Part shown: positions 1 through 7,369 of the stretch, piece after piece
How positions within the stretch are numbered: position 1 is the stretch's first letter
How the letters are laid out: every line of letters starts with the position of its first letter
Source: Defluviitaleaceae bacterium
Lineage (GTDB): Bacteria; Bacillota; Clostridia; Lachnospirales; WQUN01
Direction: 5' to 3'
Length of the DNA: 64,000 nucleotides
Assembly: GCA_009780315.1 (NCBI GenBank)
Contig: WRAH01000007.1
Span: 1-64,000, forward strand
Program-made: the position numbers and the translations under genes
The notes under the pieces: model-generated
Databases searched by the model: none
Told to the model about the DNA's origin: nothing
What the model saw: the letters and a program-made list of their open reading frames with translations, nothing else

Positions 1-802
1 CCTGTCCTATCTCCTTGGGTGAAAGATTGTGATAACGTAACGCTTCCACAAACTCCATCTGCATCCCATGGATTTTCTTCCTCTGCCTTAACAAATATTT
101 GTCATAGCTTTCTTGTCTTTCATGCTCTTTTTCCTTCCGCTTTTTAATGTCCCCAAAAAAGTTCGTGATGGAAAAGATAATGCTGACGGTCATTGCCGAC
201 GCACTCATGAGTACAAACAAGCCCCGCCCAAGAAGTACCCCCATGGCAACTGTCACCATCACCATGGCCAGGGGCGGAAGAATCACTTTGACCAACCCGC
301 CTTTTTTAAAAGCTTCCTTTTTTTCTGGCGCAACAATGTCTATCGTGTCAGTGGGTTCACGCTTGATAATGCGAGGGGAGCGTTTATAGATAGGAAACTC
401 ATCATAGGGTTTGGGTGTGAATGGTGAAATGTTAAGATTCGACAAGTATCCTGTGCCAAAACAAGTGATGTATCCCTCATGGACAACAAAGTGGGTGGTG
501 CTTGCCCAAATACTATCTCCATAAGTAATGGAATGCTGTCCTGTGTTTATTTTGTTGCCGTTAAGATATAAGTCTGTGGCATCAATGGCATGGAGATAAT
601 CCTCATATAAAGTGAATACAGCCTTTGTATCTTGAAGCTGGATATGGTCGCCATACCCACTGCCAATACGCACTGGCACGATGCCTTTGGTGGAATAGTG
701 CTTTTCCTCTCCACGAAGGTGAACTCCTTTTGGATACTTCTCTTTTTCCCCTACCGAATACTCCCTCACGTACCCGTCTCTGTATTCTATCAGTTTTTCC
801 AT
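1..802 (-). CDS. essC: EssC, T7SS FtsK/SpoIIIE-type ATPase (N-terminal part, cut by window edge)
   Basis: The reading frame stays open from the ATG at 802 to the left edge, giving 267 residues of an unfinished protein. Residues 1-150 look like the forkhead-associated (FHA) region of EssC/YukB: beta-rich, with a YLNGNKI segment typical of FHA loops. Residues about 171-216 form two closely spaced membrane helices, followed by a basic stretch and YDKYLL, as in EssC just after its membrane segments. The FtsK-type ATPase domains would lie outside the window. An AAGAGGGG ribosome site precedes the start. The gene sits 12 bp after essB, last visible gene of the Ess operon. In the known family EssC is the motor that exports WXG100 proteins. 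The start falls inside a stretch without a complete ORF, so length filters miss it. Confidence 0.88.
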   Translation of the reverse strand, partial: MEKLIEYRDGYVREYSVGEKEKYPKGVHLRGEEKHYSTKGIVPVRIGSGYGDHIQLQDTKAVFTLYEDYLHAIDATDLYLNGNKINTGQHSITYGDSIWASTTHFVVHEGYITCFGTGYLSNLNISPFTPKPYDEFPIYKRSPRIIKREPTDTIDIVAPEKKEAFKKGGLVKVILPPLAMVMVTVAMGVLLGRGLFVLMSASAMTVSIIFSITNFFGDIKKRKEKEHERQESYDKYLLRQRKKIHGMQMEFVEALRYHNLSPKEIGQ

Positions 803-814
803 GAATTACCCCTC

Positions 815-1909
815 TTAGTATCCGCCCATCGCTTCATCACGCGCGCGGTTTATGCGGTCTATATGATTCTCTAAATCAGCCAGCAATGCCGCCCGTTCTT
901 CTCCGGGCATAGACATATCCTGTCTTATAAAAGCCTCTTGTTTAAGATAGGCAAAAAGTAAAAGTTCTTCATCCCCCAGACGTAGGGCAATATCTACCGC
1001 TTCGTCAAAATACAACCGCCCCAGCAATATCCAATAATCAAAAATGATAGGGTCTGTGCGTTGCGCAAGCCCTACGAGGATATTTGCCCTTTGGGTTTCC
1101 GTAAGGGCTTCGGTGGATACATATGAACGGGATAGAAAGTATCGTGTCTCTACAGACAGTTCAGATACATCAAAAGGTCTAAGTGCCTGTTGTACTGCAA
1201 GAAAGTTTGTGTTGATATATGCCGTATTGGCGGCAATGACACTGTCTCTAAAAGGAATGTCAAACAGAAACATCTGTCCTGCAAAAAATGTCATGACCCC
1301 AAGGGCAATAGACAACACAGGGATTGCAATACGGGTAAACCACACATTGCTTTTACGCACCAGCTTTTTTGTTTCGGCTGTTTCTCTTATAAGCCCGTGA
1401 TATTCCTCAATTAAACGATGGCTTATGGCATCTACAGTCTCTAGTGATATAAGCTCGGACAAAAATTTACTTTTTTTATGATTGTTGATACCCCCATAGA
1501 TATAGTCTCCATAGGTGTATTTGGGCAGCAAAACACTGCCTATCAGGGCTTTATAGGTGTCTATAAATGCTATACTTTCGCTGGTTTTTACATCTCTAAT
1601 CATGATTTTAGGCACAAGGTTTATATCTATCAGTAAATTGTCTAGGGACAAAGCATATGCATACTCTGTACTCATGACCTCAAGTGCCGCACAATTGATT
1701 AAAAAACGTAGTTGTATTTCTTTAGATTGATGAAGTATGGTGTCTGCTTGTTCCATGTGATGGGTGTTAAAAATGAAATTGACGCTGTCGTCCATTTCTT
1801 CCAAGATACATTGCGCCATATCTCTTGCAGGATATGTTAAAAAAGGGCGGTTTTCTTTAGATACATTTAACTCACTGTTACGCACTGTCCTTTGTATGGT
1901 GGCATCCAT
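815..1909 (-). CDS. essB: EssB/YukC, T7SS membrane pseudokinase-like component
   Basis: The 364-residue protein has the EssB layout: a cytoplasmic region of about 190 residues (pseudokinase-like in the family), one membrane helix at about 191-211, and a helical extracytoplasmic domain at the C-terminus. It lies between esaB and essC in the order normal for Firmicutes T7SS loci, with 17 bp to esaB. EssB is known to bridge the secreted substrate complex and EssC at the membrane. Identity rests on length, topology and position; I see no kinase catalytic motif, as expected for this family. Confidence 0.87.
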   Translation of the reverse strand: MDATIQRTVRNSELNVSKENRPFLTYPARDMAQCILEEMDDSVNFIFNTHHMEQADTILHQSKEIQLRFLINCAALEVMSTEYAYALSLDNLLIDINLVPKIMIRDVKTSESIAFIDTYKALIGSVLLPKYTYGDYIYGGINNHKKSKFLSELISLETVDAISHRLIEEYHGLIRETAETKKLVRKSNVWFTRIAIPVLSIALGVMTFFAGQMFLFDIPFRDSVIAANTAYINTNFLAVQQALRPFDVSELSVETRYFLSRSYVSTEALTETQRANILVGLAQRTDPIIFDYWILLGRLYFDEAVDIALRLGDEELLLFAYLKQEAFIRQDMSMPGEERAALLADLENHIDRINRARDEAMGGY

Positions 1910-1926
1910 TGTTTCCCTCCGAGTTT

Positions 1927-2157
1927 TTAAGAAATAGTCACAAGCTTATCGCCGTCAAAAATATTTTCTTCTGCAAAAGTTTTATGGGCACTGACTAAGT
2001 TTTGGTTTAGCATAGAGCGGAAATAGTCTGGTGTTGTACCCATAGGCAACTTACCCCTTTGGCGCAAAACATCCAATGCGCTTTTGATTTTTTGTTCCGA
2101 GTCAATTCTAATATCCAAGTTGTGGCCGCTTATTTCCATGGTTATGTTAATAAACAT
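1927..2157 (-). CDS. esaB: EsaB/YukD, ubiquitin-like T7SS accessory protein
   Basis: A 76-residue cytoplasmic protein of the size of EsaB/YukD, which folds like ubiquitin. It begins with a short beta-type segment (INITMEISGHNLDIRI), has a central helix (IKSALDVLRQRG) and ends in a beta-type segment (IFDGDKLVTIS), matching the ubiquitin-like pattern. Its first 11 bases overlap the end of essA, indicating translational coupling. EsaB is required for or modulates Ess secretion in Staphylococcus and Bacillus, but its mechanism is unclear. The product is small and the call leans partly on context. Confidence 0.82.
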   Translation of the reverse strand: MFINITMEISGHNLDIRIDSEQKIKSALDVLRQRGKLPMGTTPDYFRSMLNQNLVSAHKTFAEENIFDGDKLVTIS

Positions 2158-2617
2158 CAGCTGATTGACCTTTCTTTTTTGTTTTCATCACCATTGCCAA
2201 TACAAAGCCAGCAATAGCACAAACCCCTAATGTGAATACGATTATCCATGTTGATAAAGTTTCCCCTTCCAGAGGGATATTGATGTGACTAAAATCCCTT
2301 GGTGCAGAAAATAAAGCCAAATGATAACCGGTATTGGTTAAATGCTCAAACATGTCCACTTCATATGCAAAAGGTATATTGCTAAACAAGTCATAAGACG
2401 TTTCTTGTCTGCGGTTGACTTGCTCCGCTCGTGCTGCGTTGACACGCATAGCATCTTCTGTAAAAAGATTAGTACTAAAATGATGACCGAATTGAGGGTG
2501 AAGATTGCCCTCACGCCCAATGGCAGTAATATCAATGGGCAAATCTGCCCCATATGCGGGGGTGTTTAATGAAAATGCAGTGAGTAATATTAAAATTATA
2601 TATAGTATTTTAAACAT
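2147..2617 (-). CDS. essA: EssA-like T7SS membrane protein
   Basis: A 156-residue protein with an N-terminal signal peptide or helix (residues 1-24, ending TPAYGA), an extracytoplasmic region of about 100 residues, a membrane helix near residues 122-145 (from STWIIVFTL), and a lysine-rich cytoplasmic tail. This is the arrangement of the EssA family, a poorly conserved but obligatory T7SS component. It follows esxA after an intrinsic terminator and overlaps esaB by 11 bp. Sequence similarity to EssA cannot be scored here; topology and gene order support the name. Confidence 0.75.
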   Translation of the reverse strand: MFKILYIILILLTAFSLNTPAYGADLPIDITAIGREGNLHPQFGHHFSTNLFTEDAMRVNAARAEQVNRRQETSYDLFSNIPFAYEVDMFEHLTNTGYHLALFSAPRDFSHINIPLEGETLSTWIIVFTLGVCAIAGFVLAMVMKTKKKGQSADVY

Positions 2618-2634
2618 ATACTACCTTTCCTTTT

Positions 2635-2673
2635 TAAAAAAGGGGCTGCAAACAACCTATGCTTACAGCCCCT
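2635..2673 (-). terminator. Intrinsic terminator/attenuator between esxA and essA
   Basis: On the minus strand an 8-bp perfect stem (arms 2641-2648 and 2666-2673, AGGGGCTG/CAGCCCCT) is followed by a run of six T. It lies between the WXG100 gene and the rest of the secretion operon. It would end most transcripts after esxA and let a minority read through into essA, giving more substrate than machinery. Confidence 0.8.
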
Positions 2674-2691
2674 AAGCACATCGTTATACAA

Positions 2692-2985
2692 CTAATTACT
2701 AAACATTCTTGCAATACTGCTGTCCATATCTTCAACAGCATTTGCAGTCTGGTTAAGTTGCATACCTATGTTGTCAATAAGCTCGCGCATCTCATTAAAC
2801 GCTGGTTGTAGTCTTTGAAACTGGTCTGCAAAAGCTCTGCTTGCTTGACCTTCCCATTCAGACTGCAACTCGTTGATGATACCGCCCATGCGGGTGATTA
2901 CATCTTGAAATGCTTGACCTTGCCCATTCACTTCACCTGCACGAATGCGCATGGTTTCTGGGGTCATACGAATTTGATTTGACAT
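2692..2985 (-). CDS. esxA: WXG100 protein EsxA, T7SS substrate
   Basis: A 97-residue, all-helical, WXG100-family protein. The diagnostic W-x-G turn is present as SEWEGQAS near the middle, between two amphipathic helices, and there is no signal peptide. The start at 2985 is chosen because AGGAGGA lies 7 bp upstream; an in-frame ATG at 3006 lies before that site. The family forms helical-hairpin dimers exported by EssC. The C-terminal tail (DMDSSIARMF) lacks an obvious YxxxD/E export motif, as is usual for EsxA-type homodimers. It is the first gene of the Ess operon and has its own strong promoter. Confidence 0.95.
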   Translation of the reverse strand: MSNQIRMTPETMRIRAGEVNGQGQAFQDVITRMGGIINELQSEWEGQASRAFADQFQRLQPAFNEMRELIDNIGMQLNQTANAVEDMDSSIARMFSN

Positions 2986-3041
2986 GATAAACGTCCTCCT
3001 TTCCATGTGTCAGATTTTTTTGGTGGTTTTATTGCAAATTT

Positions 3042-3069
3042 AGTATACTTCAACACTTGAAGGTGTCAA
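3042..3069 (-). promoter_or_regulatory. SigA-type promoter of esxA with a palindrome filling the spacer
   Basis: On the minus strand TTGACA (3069-3064) and TATACT (3047-3042) are separated by 16 bp. The spacer holds a perfect inverted repeat, CTTCAA-GTG-TTGAAG (3048-3062). A protein bound there would cover both promoter boxes, so this looks like a repressor operator for the T7SS operon. Confidence 0.75.
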
Positions 3070-3146
3070 CAGTTTTCGTCAAAAAAATATGAATTTTTAA
3101 TATTTTCAAAAAGCCCCGTTGCCTTAATATCTATATTTATTGCAAT

Positions 3147-3180
3147 AAAAAAACCGCCGAATGCCTTAGCATTCAAGCGG
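3147..3180 (-). terminator. Intrinsic terminator after the MFS gene
   Basis: On the minus strand an interrupted GC-rich stem (arms 3154-3164 and 3169-3180, CCGC and GAATGC pairing with GCATTC and GCGG) is followed by a run of seven T. It closes the MFS transporter transcript, upstream of the esxA promoter. Confidence 0.8.
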
Positions 3181-3201
3181 ATTTTACTTTCTTACAAAAG
3201 T

Positions 3202-4479
3202 TTATTCTGCTGTATTCACTTTATTTTTAACACAGGCGCGGATTAGAATTTCATTGCAGATACATACAAGTATAACAAACGCCAACACAATAGGGAAAAG
3301 TGACATATAGGTGGTGAAGGTAAGCACCATACTGGTGATAAAGAATAATACCGCAATGCCTGCACCAAAGGCGGCAAGTTCATAACCTACAAGTTTTGAA
3401 ATCACCCTTGGTGCAAAGCGGTTTGACGTGTCACTGACTAGGGTTGGAAGCAACGGCCCAAGCCCAAAACCTGCAATAGCCATACCCACAATGCCTATAG
3501 CTTGTGGCCCAATGCCTAACGCTGTGATAATGCCGCTGGCAAACCACAACACCAAAATCCCAGTGGCAGCAATCACAATCCCAATGCGAATAATGGTAAT
3601 CTCCTTCATAAACTTTGCAGACCAGCCGAATATTAAACGGCCAAGGGTCATGCCAACATAATAAACAGTAGAAAATATTGCAACATGGGCAATAGAAAGC
3701 CCGTGTTCAACCATAAATACTGTGCTGGTAAAGAATACAACCGTGTAATCTGTGCCGCCTAAGAAGAAGAAAGTTAAAACTTCTACAACTTGGTGCCACT
3801 TTTTTACCAAGTATCTTTTTTTATCAACCACATTGTCAATCTTGTCTGTTGTTGAGGCAATGCCATCATCACTAATCCAAATCTTTCTATACATACTGAG
3901 CAGAAGCACAACACCAACAACCCCCACGATGACGGCAATGGTTAAGTATCCTGCTGTCCAGCCATATTCAAGGGCGTAGCCATATCCTGGGGTGTAAATA
4001 TCTTCTAAAATAAGTAAACGCCCCATAATGAGTGGGCTTATTGCCGCACCTGCCCCCCAGAAGAAGTGCATCCAGTTGTTTTGTGACGCAGTAAAATGCT
4101 TTGCCATGTAGGCATTCATGCTGGATGCCATTGCGCCTGTACCAAAACCGTAAATGGTTACAGTGGCAAGTACCAGTGGGAAATTTATAGAAAATGCAAG
4201 CCCAACAAAACCCAGTGCCATGATGACAAGCCCCATCAAATAAACCGATTGGAGTTTCATAAAACGGTTAAGCCATGAAAGCATAACCCCTGCAAGTGTA
4301 TATGTGACAGAGTATCCTACCAGAATAATGCCTGAATGAAATGTGACAAGGCCTAACCCTTGCTGCATCGCATCCCAAGAAATCGTAAACGCCCCGTCTG
4401 GGAAACCTACAACCAAGTAACTAAACAAAATCAATGGCAGTAAGAACGCACTTATCTTTTTTACATTTTGGGTACGCAT
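3202..4479 (-). CDS. MFS transporter, 12 TM
   Basis: A 425-residue, strongly hydrophobic protein with about 12 membrane helices in two halves joined by a cytoplasmic loop (residues about 200-240, rich in Lys and Asp). Motifs such as GYGFGTGAMASSMNAY and HFFWGAGAAISPL resemble the fucose/glucose permease branch of the major facilitator superfamily. AAGGAG lies 9 bp before the ATG. The substrate is not evident. The next gene upstream on the same strand is an RpiR-type sugar-phosphate-responsive regulator, which suggests a sugar or amino sugar substrate; that is inference. Confidence 0.85.
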   Translation of the reverse strand: MRTQNVKKISAFLLPLILFSYLVVGFPDGAFTISWDAMQQGLGLVTFHSGIILVGYSVTYTLAGVMLSWLNRFMKLQSVYLMGLVIMALGFVGLAFSINFPLVLATVTIYGFGTGAMASSMNAYMAKHFTASQNNWMHFFWGAGAAISPLIMGRLLILEDIYTPGYGYALEYGWTAGYLTIAVIVGVVGVVLLLSMYRKIWISDDGIASTTDKIDNVVDKKRYLVKKWHQVVEVLTFFFLGGTDYTVVFFTSTVFMVEHGLSIAHVAIFSTVYYVGMTLGRLIFGWSAKFMKEITIIRIGIVIAATGILVLWFASGIITALGIGPQAIGIVGMAIAGFGLGPLLPTLVSDTSNRFAPRVISKLVGYELAAFGAGIAVLFFITSMVLTFTTYMSLFPIVLAFVILVCICNEILIRACVKNKVNTAE

Positions 4480-4581
4480 AATAAAAACTCCTTCAAATTT
4501 ATTTTGCTATGAGCCTAATTGTAGCCCAAAACGTGATAAAAATAAAGGAGTTTAGCACATATTGTATAGATGATTCTTATT

Positions 4582-4615
4582 AAGTAACATGTTACTTTTT
4601 TCGTAATAATATTAC
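4582..4615. repeat. Two adjacent palindromes between the RpiR gene and the MFS gene
   Basis: A perfect 16-bp palindrome (4582-4597, AAGTAACATGTTACTT) lies 5 bp from a second one (4603-4615, GTAATA-A-TATTAC). They lie just past the regulator's stop codon and about 100 bp upstream of the MFS start. They could be operators for the regulator or a weak terminator. Confidence 0.5.
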
Positions 4616-5412
4616 TACTTTTCCCGGGCAATGTACATGTACACAAGAATTTCTAAAATCATAAGCATAGACACACCAGACGTTAAGTCCATTCCCCCAC
4701 GCCGCACTTCTTCTGCAAATACATAAAAATTTGCATCAGAAAGGCTTTCTAACGTGTTGTTATCTGCACGTGTAATACTCAGCAAAAAGGGGCGTTCTCT
4801 AAGGAACACCCTTTCTATAAAGTCAATCATTTCTTTATCTTGCCCAGAATAGGATAGGGCAATCAGCATATCATCACTGGTAATATGATTGACAAGATTT
4901 TGCCTTTGATAGCTAATTTCTGGCCCGTAAGCGTCTAAGCCCAGCCCTATAAATAATTTTTCGCTATAGTGTGTAATAGGGCGTGCGCAATCATCTGTTA
5001 GGATATAGATACTTGGACGGCGCGCCAAAAGTGCCATGACCTTGCTTACTTGGGTTTCACTCATGACACGTATCGTTTCTATGGTATTTTTTAAATACCC
5101 TTCAGGATAACCTTGTTTCATCAGTGCTGTAGGCAGTATATCCTCAGGTTGATTAAAAGATGTCACCAGCAGACTGTTAATAAATTCAGAATAGCCTGAA
5201 AAGCCCAGCTTTTGCGTAAACCGAAATATAGATGTGGTAGATAGGAACATTTCTGCCGCAAACTTTTGAATACTCATTTGCTTTACATCTTCCATATTTT
5301 TCACCACAAAGTCAAAAATGCCCCGCTCGGTTTTGTTTAATTCCCGCACTGTATCTTGTGTAGCTTCAAAAAAGTCAATGGCCAAAATGCAACACCCATT
5401 CAATAATATCAA
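4615..5412 (-). CDS. MurR/RpiR family transcriptional regulator
   Basis: The 265-residue protein has an N-terminal HTH_6 domain (about residues 20-95; MSIQKFAAEMFLSTTSIFR is the recognition region, followed by FTQKLGFSGYSEF) and a C-terminal SIS sugar-isomerase domain (about 125-255; includes ALSYSGQDKEMIDFIE, a phosphosugar-binding loop). RpiR proteins sense sugar phosphates. The start is uncertain: the frame opens with TTG at 5412 and no good ribosome site is visible; an internal TTG at LAIDFFEA is possible. The adjacent downstream MFS gene on the same strand is the likely target. Confidence 0.85.
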   Translation of the reverse strand: MILLNGCCILAIDFFEATQDTVRELNKTERGIFDFVVKNMEDVKQMSIQKFAAEMFLSTTSIFRFTQKLGFSGYSEFINSLLVTSFNQPEDILPTALMKQGYPEGYLKNTIETIRVMSETQVSKVMALLARRPSIYILTDDCARPITHYSEKLFIGLGLDAYGPEISYQRQNLVNHITSDDMLIALSYSGQDKEMIDFIERVFLRERPFLLSITRADNNTLESLSDANFYVFAEEVRRGGMDLTSGVSMLMILEILVYMYIAREK

Positions 5413-5429
5413 TTGTTATGCTATTAAGG

Positions 5430-5550
5430 GGCTTGAGGAAACAAGCCTACTAAAACACATGGCTGTCGGCTCATTTACGGCATAAATAAGGCGATTTGTC
5501 ATGCGAGAAGGAGTTAAAAGAAACGGGATGCCCAATCGGGCATCCTTTTT
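5430..5550 (+). ncRNA. Candidate structured RNA between the RpiR gene and the TA module
   Basis: A gene-poor stretch contains a perfect GGCTTG/CAAGCC hairpin (5430-5447), a region with several short complementary segments (5458-5510), and a strong terminator-like hairpin with a T run on the plus strand. The order hairpin, structured core, terminator suggests a short transcript of about 120 nt. No promoter is clear. A 35-codon plus-strand ORF (5378-5485) overlaps it but has no ribosome site. The family is not recognised. Confidence 0.3.
5526..5550. terminator. Strong intrinsic terminator hairpin, bidirectional
   Basis: A perfect 8-bp stem, GGATGCCC/GGGCATCC, with a 4-nt loop. On the plus strand it is followed by TTTTTG; on the minus strand by a T-rich stretch (CGTTTCTTTT). 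It closes the toxin-antitoxin operon on the minus strand and would also end any plus-strand RNA from 5430. Confidence 0.75.
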
Positions 5551-5558
5551 GTATTACT

Positions 5559-5942
5559 TTACCAAATCCATGGAACATCATATTTTTGTATGTTTTCATC
5601 TATCGTCATTATAGTTAAGCCTTCCGATAATGCTGTAGTTATAATTAATCTGTCGAATGGGTCTTTGTGAATAAATGGTATTTTCAAAAGCCTTTTCAAA
5701 TAGTCGTTTTCTATTGGGATTACAGACAATTCGCTACTTTCTATGGTATCCAGAAGCTCATCAAAAGACAGCTGCATATCCAATTTCCCTATGTTGGATT
5801 TAATTGCAATTTCCCACAAAGAAGCAATACAGATAAATTTTTGGCATATGGGATTATCAATAATGCGTGCTATCTTTATCGGTAGGTCTTTTGAATCTTC
5901 AAAATACCATATCAAGGCGTGCGTATCTAACAAGTAACTCAT
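5559..5942 (-). CDS. PIN-domain toxin, VapC type
   Basis: A 127-residue PIN-domain RNase. Acidic catalytic residues are visible: Asp in LLDTHALIW at the N-terminus, Glu in ASLWEIAIK, and Asp residues in KDPFDRLI and TIDE near the C-terminus. LLDTHALIW is the hallmark of the VapC branch close to PIN-Sll0205-like proteins. The start at 5942 overlaps the antitoxin stop by 4 bp (ATGA), typical of TA pairs; an upstream in-frame start is not needed. VapC toxins cleave tRNA or rRNA when the antitoxin is lost. Confidence 0.9.
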   Translation of the reverse strand: MSYLLDTHALIWYFEDSKDLPIKIARIIDNPICQKFICIASLWEIAIKSNIGKLDMQLSFDELLDTIESSELSVIPIENDYLKRLLKIPFIHKDPFDRLIITTALSEGLTIMTIDENIQKYDVPWIW

Positions 5943-6178
5943 TCCATGTACTCTCTCATTTCCTCTAAAGGTCCATTGAAATCGTCTGCCATCCAAACCT
6001 TGCCCTTCAAAAACCCTCTTAATTCTGAAAGTGGACGTTTTTTAGACTGTGCATCACCAACAATATCGTCTTCTACTGGTTCAAGAAATGTAATAACTAC
6101 TTCGTATTTCCCGCTCACAGAAATCGGCTGTCTTGGTTTGAAATTAACACCATCGTAAATTGCTTTTACAGCATACAT
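5939..6178 (-). CDS. Antitoxin of the VapC-type pair
   Basis: A 79-residue protein directly upstream of, and overlapping, the PIN toxin gene. It starts MYAVKAIYDG and contains FKPRQPISVSGKYEVVITFLEP, a short beta-type N-terminus like DUF2281/Phd-like antitoxins, and ends in an acidic helical tail (EEMREYME) suited to wrapping the toxin. AGGAGG sits 7 bp before the chosen ATG. The C-terminal segment PLSELRGFLKGKVWMADDF resembles the toxin-binding region of VapB-like partners. DNA binding and autoregulation are expected from the family, not seen. Confidence 0.8.
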   Translation of the reverse strand: MYAVKAIYDGVNFKPRQPISVSGKYEVVITFLEPVEDDIVGDAQSKKRPLSELRGFLKGKVWMADDFNGPLEEMREYME

Positions 6179-6454
6179 ACTTTTCCTCCTCATAGTTTAA
6201 CCAACAGGGCAATCTGCACACTTATACACCAGCAAAGTCGGTGTAGTGGGCTTTGCCAAGGGCTTCCTCTCCTATCGGCGCGGAAATATGGCTAAAATAT
6301 AAATTATATTCGTTCGGTTACTTACCATTATGGTGATTATAACACTTGTATAACAATAATTATAGTGCTACCCTCTGCAAGCCCCTTGACGGAGGCGTAA
6401 TCAATGAGCGTACATCCATTATACGTTGTTTAATGTAGTATGAAAAGGTGGTTT
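6179..6454. other. Intergenic region between radC and the TA pair
   Basis: About 275 bp with no convincing ORF. Two TATAAT-like boxes on the minus strand near 6330-6370 could serve the antitoxin promoter, but no -35 at good spacing is clear. Short GC-rich inverted segments (GCAAAG/CTTTGC near 6225-6255, and CCCCTTGACGGAGGCG near 6382-6397) resemble worn intergenic repeats seen in Clostridia. I assign no function. Confidence 0.3.
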
Positions 6455-7192
6455 TTAACGATAACCATTCACCACAAGCATATGGGAAGGGATACTTGCC
6501 CAGCTTCTATATCTGCGCTCCAGCACATTAGCATATGAGTAGTACATATCACCGGCAACAATAATATGGTCTATCAGTTTTATTTTTATGGCTGTCATGC
6601 CTTCAAATATGGTGCGTGTGACTTCATTGTCAGCAGGTGAAGGTTTAATCGTTCCTCCGGGGTGGTTGTGGGCTAAAATGACGTTAACTGCATTGTTTTG
6701 CAATGCTACGCTGATGATTTCACGAGGATATGCGGCAGTTTCGTTCACTGTACCCACAGAAACTTGTGCCGCATGAATAAGCCGATATCTTACATCTAAG
6801 CAGAGTACATAAAAGCTTTCAACTGTGTAGCCTACAAATAAATCCATTGCATATGCGGCGGCACGTTGACAAGTATCCAGAAATATTTTATCACCCCACC
6901 GATTGTTAAAGTAACGGTTTGCAACTTTGGGAAGCATGTTTATGAAAATTGCAATATTTTCTGTACATTTTAATTTTGCCATAAGCGTAGGAATATCCGC
7001 TTCTAAAAGATTATGAAACGAACCAAATTCATTAAGCATTTTATGGGCTATTTCATTGGTGTCTTGGCGAGGATAGCAATAATATAGTAAAAACTCCAAA
7101 ACTTCATGGTCAGCAAAGCCGTCAAAGCTTTGCTTTTTATATCGTTGCCGCATTCTGCCACGGTGTCCTTTATGCGGGTTCATATTTTTCAT
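6455..7192 (-). CDS. radC: RadC-family JAB/MPN domain protein
   Basis: A 245-residue protein. The N-terminal part contains a helix-hairpin-helix-like region (residues about 20-85). The C-terminal JAB domain carries the zinc site HNHPGG with a downstream Asp (LAHNHPGGTIKPSPAD), i.e. the HxHPxG...D pattern of RadC. The start at 7192 follows AAAGGGGGG; an upstream in-frame start is not supported. Despite the historical name, a DNA repair role for RadC is doubtful in the literature; the family often lies in mobile or accessory DNA. Here it sits upstream of a toxin-antitoxin pair. Confidence 0.9.
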   Translation of the reverse strand: MKNMNPHKGHRGRMRQRYKKQSFDGFADHEVLEFLLYYCYPRQDTNEIAHKMLNEFGSFHNLLEADIPTLMAKLKCTENIAIFINMLPKVANRYFNNRWGDKIFLDTCQRAAAYAMDLFVGYTVESFYVLCLDVRYRLIHAAQVSVGTVNETAAYPREIISVALQNNAVNVILAHNHPGGTIKPSPADNEVTRTIFEGMTAIKIKLIDHIIVAGDMYYSYANVLERRYRSWASIPSHMLVVNGYR

Positions 7193-7295
7193 GTATAGCC
7201 CCCCCTTTGTATTGGATTGTTTGAATGTATTAAACTTTATCATATTTCGCACAATACGAGTATTCACAATGAGTCTGTATCCGATGGACAATCAG

Positions 7296-7324
7296 TTGAC
7301 AAAGTCACAGGAAAAGGATATATT
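7296..7324 (+). promoter_or_regulatory. SigA-type promoter for the YibE/F genes
   Basis: TTGACA at 7296-7301 and TATATT at 7319-7324 with an ideal 17-bp spacer, about 45 bp before the YibE/F start at 7370. Confidence 0.75.
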
Positions 7325-7369
7325 TATTACGTTATCGCCAGTATGTATTTGAATGAAAAGAGGTACACT

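Noticed and set aside
113-427. Plus-strand ORFs at the left edge
   Set aside because: They are antisense to the essC frame, which is open from 802 to the edge and encodes FHA-like and membrane segments.
5378-5485. A 35-codon plus-strand ORF overlapping the RpiR gene start
   Set aside because: No ribosome site and it overlaps structured intergenic DNA; kept only as part of the RNA finding.
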